A stretch of 23,439 bases of DNA from Phoronis ovalis (lineage: Eukaryota > Phoronida > Phoronidae): NCBI GenBank assembly GCA_028565635.1, contig JAOXYB010076499.1:1-23439 (forward strand), written 5' to 3'. Made by a program: the position numbers and the translations under genes. Positions 1 through 10,900 of this stretch are shown in pieces; the first letter of the stretch is position 1, and the number at the start of each line of letters is the position of its first letter. Under the pieces are notes generated by a model. It saw nothing but the letters and a program-made list of their open reading frames with translations. It did no database searches and was not told the origin of the DNA.

Positions 1-97
1 ACGACTGTTACCATGGACAAAATAAAATTATTAAAAAATACAATTTAATTTTCCTTTATTATACATTTTATTTCCCGAAATTTTTTTTTGGGATGGT

Positions 98-170
98 GGG
101 TATATGTCCAGGGGGTATTTGGCTTGGGGGGTATTTGTCCAGTGGGTAATTGTCCGGGGATTTATGTCCT
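98..170. repeat. degenerate 16-bp minisatellite (GTATNTGTCC units)
   Basis: About four and a half degenerate units with a 16-base period, each built around G-GTAT(T/A)TGTCC-GGG, run through this G-rich patch. It stands out from AT-rich surroundings. It may be the edge of a repeat or transposon terminus cut by the window. No gene overlaps it convincingly; the open frame starting at 150 has no protein-family features. Confidence 0.6.
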
Positions 171-2006
171 AGAATCGTACTTCCCATGCTATATAGTTTA
201 ATGCTTGCACATTTGTGTCAGATTGTCCTTCTTTCTTGGCTCGGGATTGCAAATTGCATGCAACCTTTGACAACCAATGAGGTACTCAGATTAGGAAATA
301 ATAATTTGGGTGATAACTGCATATTTCAATTAAATAAACACAAACATGTCGTAAACAAGTGGGGTTGGTTGATAACTACAATTACTTTGCCCCGAAATTC
401 TAAGGCATTGTGGTATACATTGAGGCTTAGGTGGAAGACAAAAGTGCCTTCTAATAAACATATTGAGTATATGTGGTCATCACCCTGTTTTATGATTAGA
501 TATTACTATTTTCTCCTATAATTTAATCCTTGTTGTATTAGGGAATTGAAGTTGGAACTTGAAATATTCCCTGCTGGCACTGATAGTAGATATTTGAGAC
601 AGGTGAGCTAGTATGGTGGATATGAGAGTCAGTCAAAAATTATCTGTAATATCATTAATACAGGTACATATTATTAAAATGTACTGTTGATTTTATTGAA
701 ATTTGACACTATTGCACTTCGTGTATTCAAGGATTATTCTTGGCATGAAAACTTTTGATGCATCACATTATGTGCTTCTACAGATTTTAAGATGGCCTTT
801 TGTCCGTCCAGTGATGAATACGATGAGTGAGTGACAGACTGTAAGCCCTAGGTTATTTGGACTAAGTAGAGAAAACATAGCATAAATTAAAAAATAACAA
901 AAAAAATAGTTGTACTACTAGTATGTAATCGGAGCTTTGTAAGCAAAGAATATTAATAGTGTGATTGCAGAAGACAGCAAGCTCTATTTCATGCGCTGTT
1001 TATGAGTACATGCAGCATTTTAAGATGGGAATTGAGAATATTAAAGGAATCCTAGGCCAGGAAGTCTGAACCTAAATCACTTGCAAAGTCGCAGCTAGTT
1101 TAATAGGAGGGCACTATATATTTATGAAATTGCTGACCTCTCACAGCTTGTTATGTTCCATTTCTGAACTTTGGCCTGTGAAAAAGTGTTCGACTTCATT
1201 GGGCAACTGGTGGATATCTTGTGAGTAAAAAGCATACAAACTGAAAGTCTGTATAAGAAGGAATCTAACAAAGGGTGAGCCAAGAATCCAACTTGTTCTT
1301 TTTTATGGAAACCATGTTTTCTCTACACAGCCCAAAATGACATTGACCTTGAGTTCTTTAGGAGCCCACAACTGGAGACAACAATGGATAATCTCCTTGA
1401 ATATATGCAAGGTTCAACTATGCCAAGTTTCAAGTCTGCATTAAAAATATCAGTACACAAAATAATATCGGATCCTATTTGGCTGACTCTCATATATCTG
1501 TATTAAAACTGTTTGCATGCAGTTCAGTCTTACATTGAAGCCAGTCAGTAGATGTGTATTTGCTTTGATTTGTCAGTTATTTTAAATTGTATTTTTATGC
1601 CAGAGCTTTGACTTTAATTTTAATTAAAATTTTCTGAATGGGTATGTCCTCAAACCCCCCTAACTCCCAGCAGCACTTTGATGATCACCTGCTTCTTTCT
1701 GACTAATTTCCCTCTTTATTATCTTTTTGGGTTGACGTCTCTGTTTCTAGTTTCATGCTACGATACCATACTAAACAACAGTAATATAGTCACCATACCT
1801 ACAGGAGACCTGTTGTTGTTTTTGAGCTATTTTAATTGTGAATAGTCTCTAATTTTATTAACTAGTATTACTTATAATTAGTAAGAAGAGTGTATTAAGG
1901 TTTTAATTTTAAGGTAAAAAAATTATAAAATTGACAGCATGTCTTTATGGACATTAACTATATTGTATGTGCATCACTAAGATGACAGTTATTATAGTTG
2001 GGGGAC
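171..2006. other. intergenic, no gene recognised
   Basis: AT-rich sequence with only short open frames of random composition on both strands. I see no splice-linked coding exons, tRNA-like folds or long repeats here. Confidence 0.5.
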
Positions 2007-2200
2007 ATATATGCATCCCAAAAATGTTTCCTTATGTCATGAATCGTCAGTCTGTGATGAGGCACGTAAAAAGGGAATTCACACTTATGAAAAACAGGTG
2101 CAGGAGCATAATTATTCATAAGTATGAATTCCCTTTAGGCACTCCTCTTCATGGTCTGATGATGCACGAAGTAAGAAAACATTTGTGGGACATATATATA
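2007..2200. mobile_element. hairpin MITE-like element, copy A
   Basis: The two halves are inverted copies of each other. The left arm (about 2007-2090) contains CATCCCAAAAATGTTTCC and GGGAATTCACACTTATGA. The reverse complement of the right arm (about 2113-2200) contains GTCCCACAAATGTTTTC and GGGAATTCATACTTATGA in the same order, and only a short loop (about 2092-2111) separates them. No transposase is encoded, as expected of a miniature element. A related copy with a longer centre lies at 17342-18060. The exact ends and target duplication are not clear, because the right end runs into a TA repeat. Confidence 0.7.
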
Positions 2201-4470
2201 TATCACCTACAATAATGTGCGTTTCCAGTCACTACAAACATTGTGATAAGAATTCTACAATTAAAAAAAATAATGAAATAACTCTTCAACCCTAGTACAT
2301 TTCTTTTAGCTTGGATATCCCGCAATTGGTTTTTCACCGATGAATAATACTCCCATACTTCTTCACGATCATAATGAATTTTTGAATGAAGACGTGTTTC
2401 TAAAAGGCATCGACATTTACAGTGCAATCATACCATCAGTGGCAAATGTGGAAAAGTTTTAAGTCATCGTTGATTGACTACCTGCATTCTCAGGTAGTTT
2501 CAGCTTTGCAGTTGCTCAGTTACAAAGTTTAGTTTGTACTCTAAGCTCATTTACTGTGTGATGTATTCTGTCACTGCCAAATTAACATATTTTGCTGATT
2601 GTTGTTTCTGCCATAATGTGAGTGCTGCTGATGATATTTTAGCAGCTTACAATAATCTCTTGTATGAATGAATGATTTATTTTAAATAAAATGACATGTG
2701 CACAAAAATGAAAACACTTGGATATGCATATAATTATATATGTTAGTCAAAATGTAGCAAAACTGCTAGAAACAATTACTATGTCATAATAGGTCAGGGC
2801 ATTTAAGATAAACTTTGTTTTAGATTCTACTACAAGTGTTTTTTCATTAAATTAAGAACAGCTTAAAATAGCACCAATGAGTCAAAAAAGTGTATACTTG
2901 ATGCATTTAATTTGTATCCAATAGTGCCAATTATGAGACAGTGTAAAACTGATTTTTTATGTTGTTTTTAAAATATTCATTTATTATCTCTTGCAACTGT
3001 TTATAACCAAATTTGTGTCAGGCGTTATAAATTCCCATGTATTAGATAATCATTTGAGGTGGAGGGCTCAAAATTATTTTAAAATACTTGTAAAACTGGA
3101 GATTTAAAAGTAGCACATCACCATTGTCTGTACTCGTCATTTAATATGATCGCAATACAGATATTTTATGTCTATTGAACACAGTTGTTTTGTCTCTTGT
3201 TTTCACTTTATGTTGCAACTTCCAACCCAGTTGTTATGAAATATTTACATGATATCTTTGGTTCATTTTGTGAAATTTTTCTTCTCGTACCTCACACTGT
3301 TGATTTACTGACTATTCATATTACACTAGAAATGAACCTCCCGATTCCTCTGGGTGTGGTCCTTGTATAGATTAGGAATTATGCTCATGATCCTCCTATA
3401 GATTAGGAATTATGGCTTGGAATTAATAAAAGGTTAAGAACCACCACTGGGAAGTCATTTAACATACAACTCAGATGTGGGTACAGAACAGTAAAAATTG
3501 CTGTAAATGCAACTGAACGTAAGTACTCTACACACCAATAATGGTATGCGCCTAGAAATAATTTCGGTGAGAAAAATCAACTCCTTTCGTTTAGTGATAT
3601 AGATTACTCAAATTTTACTGTATGTTGTAGTTTAAGAATATAAAATTTAAATCCATTTTAAAGATGAATAAGAAGGAAATTTTAATTAAATATGCTTTAC
3701 ATTATTGACAGACAATCCCATATATTAGACCATTGTTGTCACTTGCCAAATCAGATTTGTTAAATCACATCAGGTGTCAGTCTGTGAGAAGCCTATAATG
3801 GATCCTGAGAAGTTATAGTGGAATGGTAAAAAGTTTTAGTGAATCGTCAAGCACTTCCTAATTCAAAAGTCCTGCAAACTGGCACACCTAGGACTATTTT
3901 AGACATTTCAGGTATATTTTATTGCACAGTGTTGAGTAAAACTATCACATTTAAGTTGAAAACAAGACACATTGTATTATAATTGTGTGATAAAAGCAAG
4001 GAAATCTGCATTTATTGCCATATTTTTGAGGCACGTGTACAATTAAGTAGATGACAGAATATTAATGAATTCATGACCGATAAGGAAGACATTTTAATCA
4101 TGATGGTCTAATTTATGACATTGGGAATATTTTGCAATCAAACTCATGGATTACTAGGTGTATATTAACATTTTTAATTTGTTAAAGCACATGGTAGTGC
4201 TGATTATTTACAGAATACACTGAAACGGCAGTAAATACCATCCAAACTTAAAAATGACAACATTGATGTTATATTGCATCAACATAACAATGCAACAAAT
4301 TATAGGATCTAGGACGTGTTCCATAGAATAATAAGGGTTGATTATTGCTGTCAATGAAAAATGTCAATGATGTAATATTAGTCCACGGCCAAGCCGGAGG
4401 TGACTTCAAATGTGAAATAACATAGTGTTGTCATCAGATGAGAATGGTGTGATAGGCATTAGAATTTATG
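2201..4470. other. intergenic, no gene recognised
   Basis: AT-rich DNA between the hairpin element and the SHIPPO gene. Only short random open frames are present. The only repeat worth listing is the exact 18-bp direct repeat near 3.4 kb. Confidence 0.45.
3366..3415. repeat. exact 18-bp direct repeat, 32-bp period
   Basis: TATAGATTAGGAATTATG occurs at 3366-3383 and again at 3398-3415 without a mismatch. This looks like a small local duplication with no sign of function. Confidence 0.7.
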
Positions 4471-4478
4471 TCAACATG

Positions 4479-4588
4479 TGATGTCATCAGACCATAAAAG
4501 AAATGACATCACAGCTGGTGATGTCATTAGATGTGAGGGAATGATGACATGCATTATTTATGTCAACAAATGTGAAAAATGATGTCAT
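4479..4588. promoter_or_regulatory. cluster of CRE-like TGATGTCAT sites upstream of the SHIPPO gene
   Basis: TGATGTCAT occurs at 4479-4487, 4519-4527 and 4580-4588, and its reverse ATGACATCA at 4503-4511. A partial site, ATGATGACAT, lies at 4541-4550. The core TGATGTCA differs by one base from the bZIP (CREB/ATF) palindrome TGACGTCA. The cluster ends about 75 bases before the first SHIPPO ATG, so a promoter role is plausible. A decayed local repeat would also explain it. No TATA box or transcription start could be fixed. Confidence 0.4.
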
Positions 4589-4663
4589 AGACATGAATGG
4601 AATGATGTTACAAATAATTGCATAGCTATCATACACACTTGGGCTGGCACCATTATTTGCTAA

Positions 4664-4949
4664 ATGTCAGGTAGAATTGTAAAATCTTCATATAGTTTCA
4701 AATCAGGAGCTTCTTGTCAGAAGTTCAAGGTTGAATCTCCTGTTTCATCAAAAGGCAGTTCACGATTGCACATTGAATCAGCATGCAACTTGCCGACCCC
4801 AGATTCAAAGAGAATACCCAGTATTACCTTAGAAGAGGAGAGGTCATCAGAAATGGTTTTAATTCCCGATAAACCTACCTCCAATGACAAACTGGAGAAA
4901 CAGGAGCCAACCAAGTCTGCACGAAATGCAGATCAAATCATTAAGACAA
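4664..4949 (+). CDS. SHIPPO gene exon 1 (N-terminal, repeat-free)
   Basis: Codes for residues 1-95, starting MSGRIVKSSY and rich in Ser, Lys, Pro and Glu. The donor is ACAA|GTAATA, leaving phase 1. The frame continues past this donor to a stop, but residues after it turn hydrophobic and random. The ATG context is poor (T at -3). The CAG at 4667-4669 could instead be an acceptor. Confidence 0.7.
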
Positions 4950-7900
4950 GTAATACTTTTGAAATTGATTTCTTATTTAATTTTACATTATTAAAGCATT
5001 ATTCTTGCAATTTTTTTTTGTTTGATGTTGGCAACTATCCTTCTGCACAAATTCCTAAAATTATAAAGTTTATGTCAAATAGATATTCAACTGAAAAAAG
5101 TATACATTACTGTACAATTTTTGAACAGCATACTGATTTAATTTTCTAATTTGTCACATGATTATCATAATCATTTTTAATAAGACTCTCTTTTCCAAAA
5201 AGTTAAAACAATCTTACAGACACAAAGCTGATACTATCTAATATTCTGTTTTTTTTAGAAAAAAAGTATAAAAGAGATGCAATGGGTTATTATGTTATTC
5301 CACCAGGAGGTACTCCACTCACTCACTTTGGTATGTACAAATATATATATAAATTTATTATAATATTCGGTAGTTATCAAAGTTTACAAGTACAAAATAT
5401 ATTCTAATAAAATGATTTTCTTAACAGAAATTCCAGGTCCAGGACCTGCTTCATATACACCGAACAATAAACTTATCCGACCCCAAGCTCAAGCATATAC
5501 TCTATCAGGCTGGCCAGAATTCTTTAAAAGTAAGTTACTTTGCGTTTATTTAATCTTAGCTGAGAACAATATTGTAATATTTTGAATAGCTTTGCTATTT
5601 ATTGTGTCACCAAAAATAGGTTGTCATAATTAACATTACCTGTAAATGACCTTGTTCAATACCACTGAATATCTACTAAATTAAGTATTAAATCAGTAAC
5701 TCAAATCTCTTTAAAATCACACAGCAGAATGTAATTAATAATCAGCAGAATAGAGACAACTATGCCATGGATAATTGAATGTTTTTTTGCTTTTGAAAAT
5801 TTTTCTTTGTAAAAAGACATATTTTTATCACAAAAAAGAAATGTTCAGTATTATATCTTAATACTTATACACATATTATACCAAGAGTTAAGATACTGTA
5901 TCACTGATTTCCTCACTACTACTACTAGTTGCTTTGCCAAATTCAAATGTTTTGTTTGGTGTTAACAGTTTTTCACTGTTAGTAGCAAAAGCAAATGCTA
6001 TGCATTTAATAGGATGATGTGAAATGTCTGATGTCACTGTGTTTTTGTGAGGTCTGTGTACACTCGCTTTGAGAACTTGAATACATTTCCTTCCCTGCTT
6101 TTACAGTCAAAGAAGCAGATATGCTTGGACCAGATAAATATAACAATCACCAACCAATGGAATGGAAGGACAAAAAGATTGATATCAAAGGAAAGGGAGG
6201 GATGATCTTGTATGGTATTAATAGATATAATCATAATCATGGATCAAAACATAGACGTAGGTATAGAACTAATTCAGATCAGATGCCTGTCAAAACAATA
6301 TTGAATGAATTGGGGGCATGATTTTGTTTGTATATAAGCGTTATGCGTAGCTGTCAATTGTTGTTGGGTAATCCATTTTTCTGTAGCATTTTTTTGGGGT
6401 AAAAGTTAAAAACCGTTTCTCCTTGTCAGTTTTCTACTGGATGGTCAAGCTGAATACAATAAAAAATGTAACTGATACTGTGGTAAGGTTTTGTCTGCAT
6501 TTAGGTAAGCTTTTTAAAATGTCAACATTCCATCAGACGAATCTTATTAAGTTAATTAGGACAGTTTATAATTTATAACAATTTACTACTAGTTGGTTAA
6601 GTTTGATACTCTTGTACATTTGTCATATTTAGAATACCACATTGGTTTTTAGCATTTCATGAGACATATGGACCTGGTGCTGGTGGCTATAAAGTGGATT
6701 ATTATACCATAGAAAAGAACAAGGCTAGGAAATCCAAACTAAAACAGCGAAATTTGCCAGCACAAGGGGTAACACTGAAATTGTTGCATCCAGTGGACTC
6801 ACATGGTAAGATTTAAGGAAAGCTACATTGAAATCAACAGGAGATATATGTTATTAAATGATAGAAAACAGAAGCTCATGATATGTGCATGATTGTTCTT
6901 TAAATGGCAGATGTATAATCTAGAAGCACCATCTGGTAGCCTCAATCAGTCCATTCAATACAGAGTTATATCTCATCGTAAGTCCTGTATTTTTACATGT
7001 TTGAACTTTTGCTGCCTGCATATTTTACCTTTAATTTGTTGTTCATATTTAGTATATACCAAATATTTTCACAACTGCTCTGTCTACTGTTGTTGAAAAG
7101 AACAACATTATCAGACATCATAATATTATGTTAAATTTTTAACATCTGTGTCAAAAGCTCTTTTTATAAGAGAGCTTAATATTGGTAAATACGAATAACA
7201 AGTAAAATGTGTGCATCTGCCATAACTGCTAAAGCGAGAGAAAGACACAGTAATAGTCTGTATTTATACAGACATTTCTATAAAAAAAGCCGGTGATTTT
7301 CTTTTACTTCATGCTTCAATGCTTTTGACAAACACACATATTTGCTCGTTACTTGTAGCTCATATCTAAAAATCTTAGCTCTCTATTAATTTTCTCTGGC
7401 GCCTGACCACCAACTTGAAATTGCAATTAATATATGAAACTGAAATGCCTTACATCTTTTACACAGCATTTGCAAGTCCTGGGCCAAAGTATTCAGTAAA
7501 AACTCTATATGACATAGGAAAAGGTCTTCAAAAGTCGATTTTACCAAAAATACCACATAAAGATGAAACACAAGTTCCAGGTAAATCTAACCTTTGTTTA
7601 TATATGAGACGAAACCAGTATTATATATTCCATAGGCTCCAATGCAATTTTCATCAAATTTGGACATAAACCATTCTTAAATGATAGCTTCGAAGGTTCT
7701 CTTATCAACATAGAGTTATTGTTCACCATCAGAGGAACCATACAATCATGAAATTCTTGACACACGTACGTTTGCCACCAAAATCTAAATACTGTTTTTG
7801 TCTCATATGTGCAAAGAAATGTGTATTGAGGTAGCATATGATTTGCATCATCTTTTATGCCTTGATAGAAATCAGCTGAATGAATGCTCCTTAATATGCC

Positions 7901-10900
7901 AATACAATCAGATGACATCACATCTGCATGACTGGCCGTGTGTTGCGCAGACCTACAGATTTGTATTGTGCAAGGTAGCAGGATGTTATGTATATTTTTA
8001 TTGCTAAATGACAGAATGTGACTTTAATTTTTTCTCAAACTATTTTGCTGCATGGAAATTTAACATCATAATATTTACTTGTCTGTAATAATTATTGCTT
8101 GCATCATTCTGTAGATATACATGATATAGCTATAATGAAGTCCTGTGTAGCTGTAATCAGGTATACTAACATGTCTGCTTGTTTCTAGGCCCTGGTGCAT
8201 ACTCACCCAAGGACATTAGACCTGAGGGGAAAACAATGCATGGAAAGTGTAATGAGACTGGTAAGCCGTAAGGGCTTTAATTATTTTTCTCTGTAAATTT
8301 AATTCGTAACAAAATGCCTTTATTGAGTTCAGCAAAATATATCTAGTTCCTAATTACATCATTCTATAGAGTAAGTATTGGTTTTAGACATACATACTGT
8401 TTGCATAATGTAAAAGTTAAACAAGATAAACAAAGCAGTTAATATTATACTATATTACTCATGAGTGTACCATATTGCGAAATCTACAATCAGAAATAAA
8501 ATTCCTGCTATGCTTTTATTGGAATATAACAACATATGAAAAGATGTATGATAATTCAGGAAGATATAGCTTGATGTTCATATTATCATGGTAATGTTTC
8601 AGTTACTATCAGAGGTCCTGGACCCAATCAGTACACTTTACCCACAGTGATTGGCACTGGTCCTAGTGCACCACTTACACCAAAGCGAGCACCCTTGCGA
8701 GGTATTTACATAGAGTTCCTCTTCTGAAATTCGTTAACAATTTCAATTCGTTAGACCTTCGGTACTTACTGAGTTCAATTCATTAGAACATGAAGACTGA
8801 GATTCCTTCTAACAAACCTTGTCGAGTTCTAATGAATACAAGTGTGGCTTAACGGCTTTCCTACCTATATCATCAAATGAAGATGACTGTTTTCCCTGTG
8901 TAGTGATTTATATTGCACAAAAGTGTAATTTCTTTGTTGCACTCCGATTTTTACAACTGATGCTATACCATTTCATAGGAAAGTATTTATGATGATTAAA
9001 AAAAAATGATGTATTAGATGTAATGAAAAGAAAATGCATATTTTCTCATCTATGTTGCAGGGTTTTTTTTACCAACTAACCAGCAAATTAGTTAATGATC
9101 ATCCTTAATTCAAAGCTAAGCTAGATCAAGTCTTGTTACTGTTTTATCATGAAAATACCGCATTTTATTTTTTTCACACAAAATAGATCTTTCTGAAACT
9201 AACTTTGAATTCATGCTATGACCATGGTATTCTCAGATTTGTGTGTGAAATGTATGAAATACCAGTATAGTTAGCATTTAACAATTGTTAGGTATATCGT
9301 ACAGGAAACGTGGTGGATCTAGATTTGTGCTTACTACATTTTTAGCAATTAAGGGATAATTCCAGAATTTGTTATGGACCGCTTTGGAATCGCACCAGGA
9401 ATTTTGGTGTACTTTTTTTAGTAAATTAGAAGTGAACCGTCTTTTAAACATTTATTACTTAAATTACTTTTACGAGCTGTCATTAAATGCTAATTAAATT
9501 TCATGCTTTTCACACACAAGTCTAAAAATGTCTCCATAACATAGACTTAATGTTACAGTGTTAGTAAACATTTAAATATTTTGTGCAAAAAAATGCAATA
9601 CAGATTTTCACAAAGTGATCTTTAACCCATCTGGTATCAAGGACAGAATTAGCAAAATATAAATGATCGTTTATATGAATAACGGTTATCACAGTTAGCT
9701 TAGCATCTATTCACACTTTATGCTTGAATTAAATTTTGGGTAGTTTAAATTAAAGAATTAAAATTGCAAGACTGTGCATTTTCTGGAAACTCCAATATAT
9801 TGTGACTGTGCCAAACTGTACTGACCACCTACCTTAATGCATTTGCTTTGAAATCGATCAATCTATTTATGGATAGCTCATGTTAGTATATGCAGACTGT
9901 ATGAAATAACCCCATATTTGTTGTAGTTGATACTCTGCCGGGTCCCATGGCCTACTCTCCTTTACCACTGTCTGTATTCGATGGTCGATGTAAAAATGCT
10001 CTTTTTACTTACCGCGACTATGAAGATTCCGGTATGTTTCAATAAATAAATAAAGATGTTTGTTTGTGTGAAAATTATATTTTATTTTTGTGTTAAAGGG
10101 ATTTACTCTAACTTTACATTTGTCTAAAACTCTTAACTGTTATAAAATGTTGTCACTCTGTTCCTTTTGTGCCTAATTCTAATTTATACATACGCATATA
10201 CTCAAAAGTTAATAGTTTATGAATTATCTGCGACTACCACTAAACAGGATTTGTTATGATTTCACAACTGTCTCAAACTCCTCCACTTATTTCATATAAA
10301 AATGTTTTCATGTTTTATACAGAATACAGAAATTACAGGAAAATACAATTAAAATAAAATTACAAAACCTGCTTCTACACCCCTTTTAGTGTTTTCGCAC
10401 GATTTGGGTACTTAGAAGTCCTGCACGCATGATTCCTACTACGGATAGCCTACAGCTTTACAGACAAGCTGTAGACTGTCTATAGTAGGAGTCATGTGTG
10501 CAGAACTAGGTACTAGTTAGTTAGTTTCGTAATTTTCAAAATTTTTTGGGGTCATCTGCTTTATTTTGAATAAGACTCTTATTTTTGCTAATTATGTAAT
10601 GCAGAGCTTCTTGTAGAGACGCTTCTAGCTTTTATTTGCTGTACGATTTGGGTACTTAGAAGTCCTGCACGCATGATTCCTACTATGGACAGCCTACAGC
10701 TTTACAGACAAGCTGTAGACTGTCTATAGTAGGAGTCATGTGTGCAGAACTAGGTACTACTAGTTACTATCATAATTTTCAAAATCATTTTGGGGTCATC
10801 TGCTTTATTTTGAATAAGACTCTTATTTTTGCTAATTATGTAATGCAGAGCTTCTTGTAGAGACACTTCTAGCTTTTATTTGCTGCTTGCATACTTATAA

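Noticed and set aside
150-521. 123-codon open frame at the left edge
   Set aside because: It begins inside the G-rich minisatellite, has random composition, and has no family motif or splice-linked partner. It is probably a chance frame.
1967-2427. Open frames on both strands around 2.0-2.4 kb
   Set aside because: They lie in or across the hairpin element copy A, whose inverted arms explain the paired frames. There are no protein features.
10399-10885. CRISPR-like array
   Set aside because: Only two long head-to-tail units with internal hairpins and no short repeat-spacer pattern, in a clearly eukaryotic intron.
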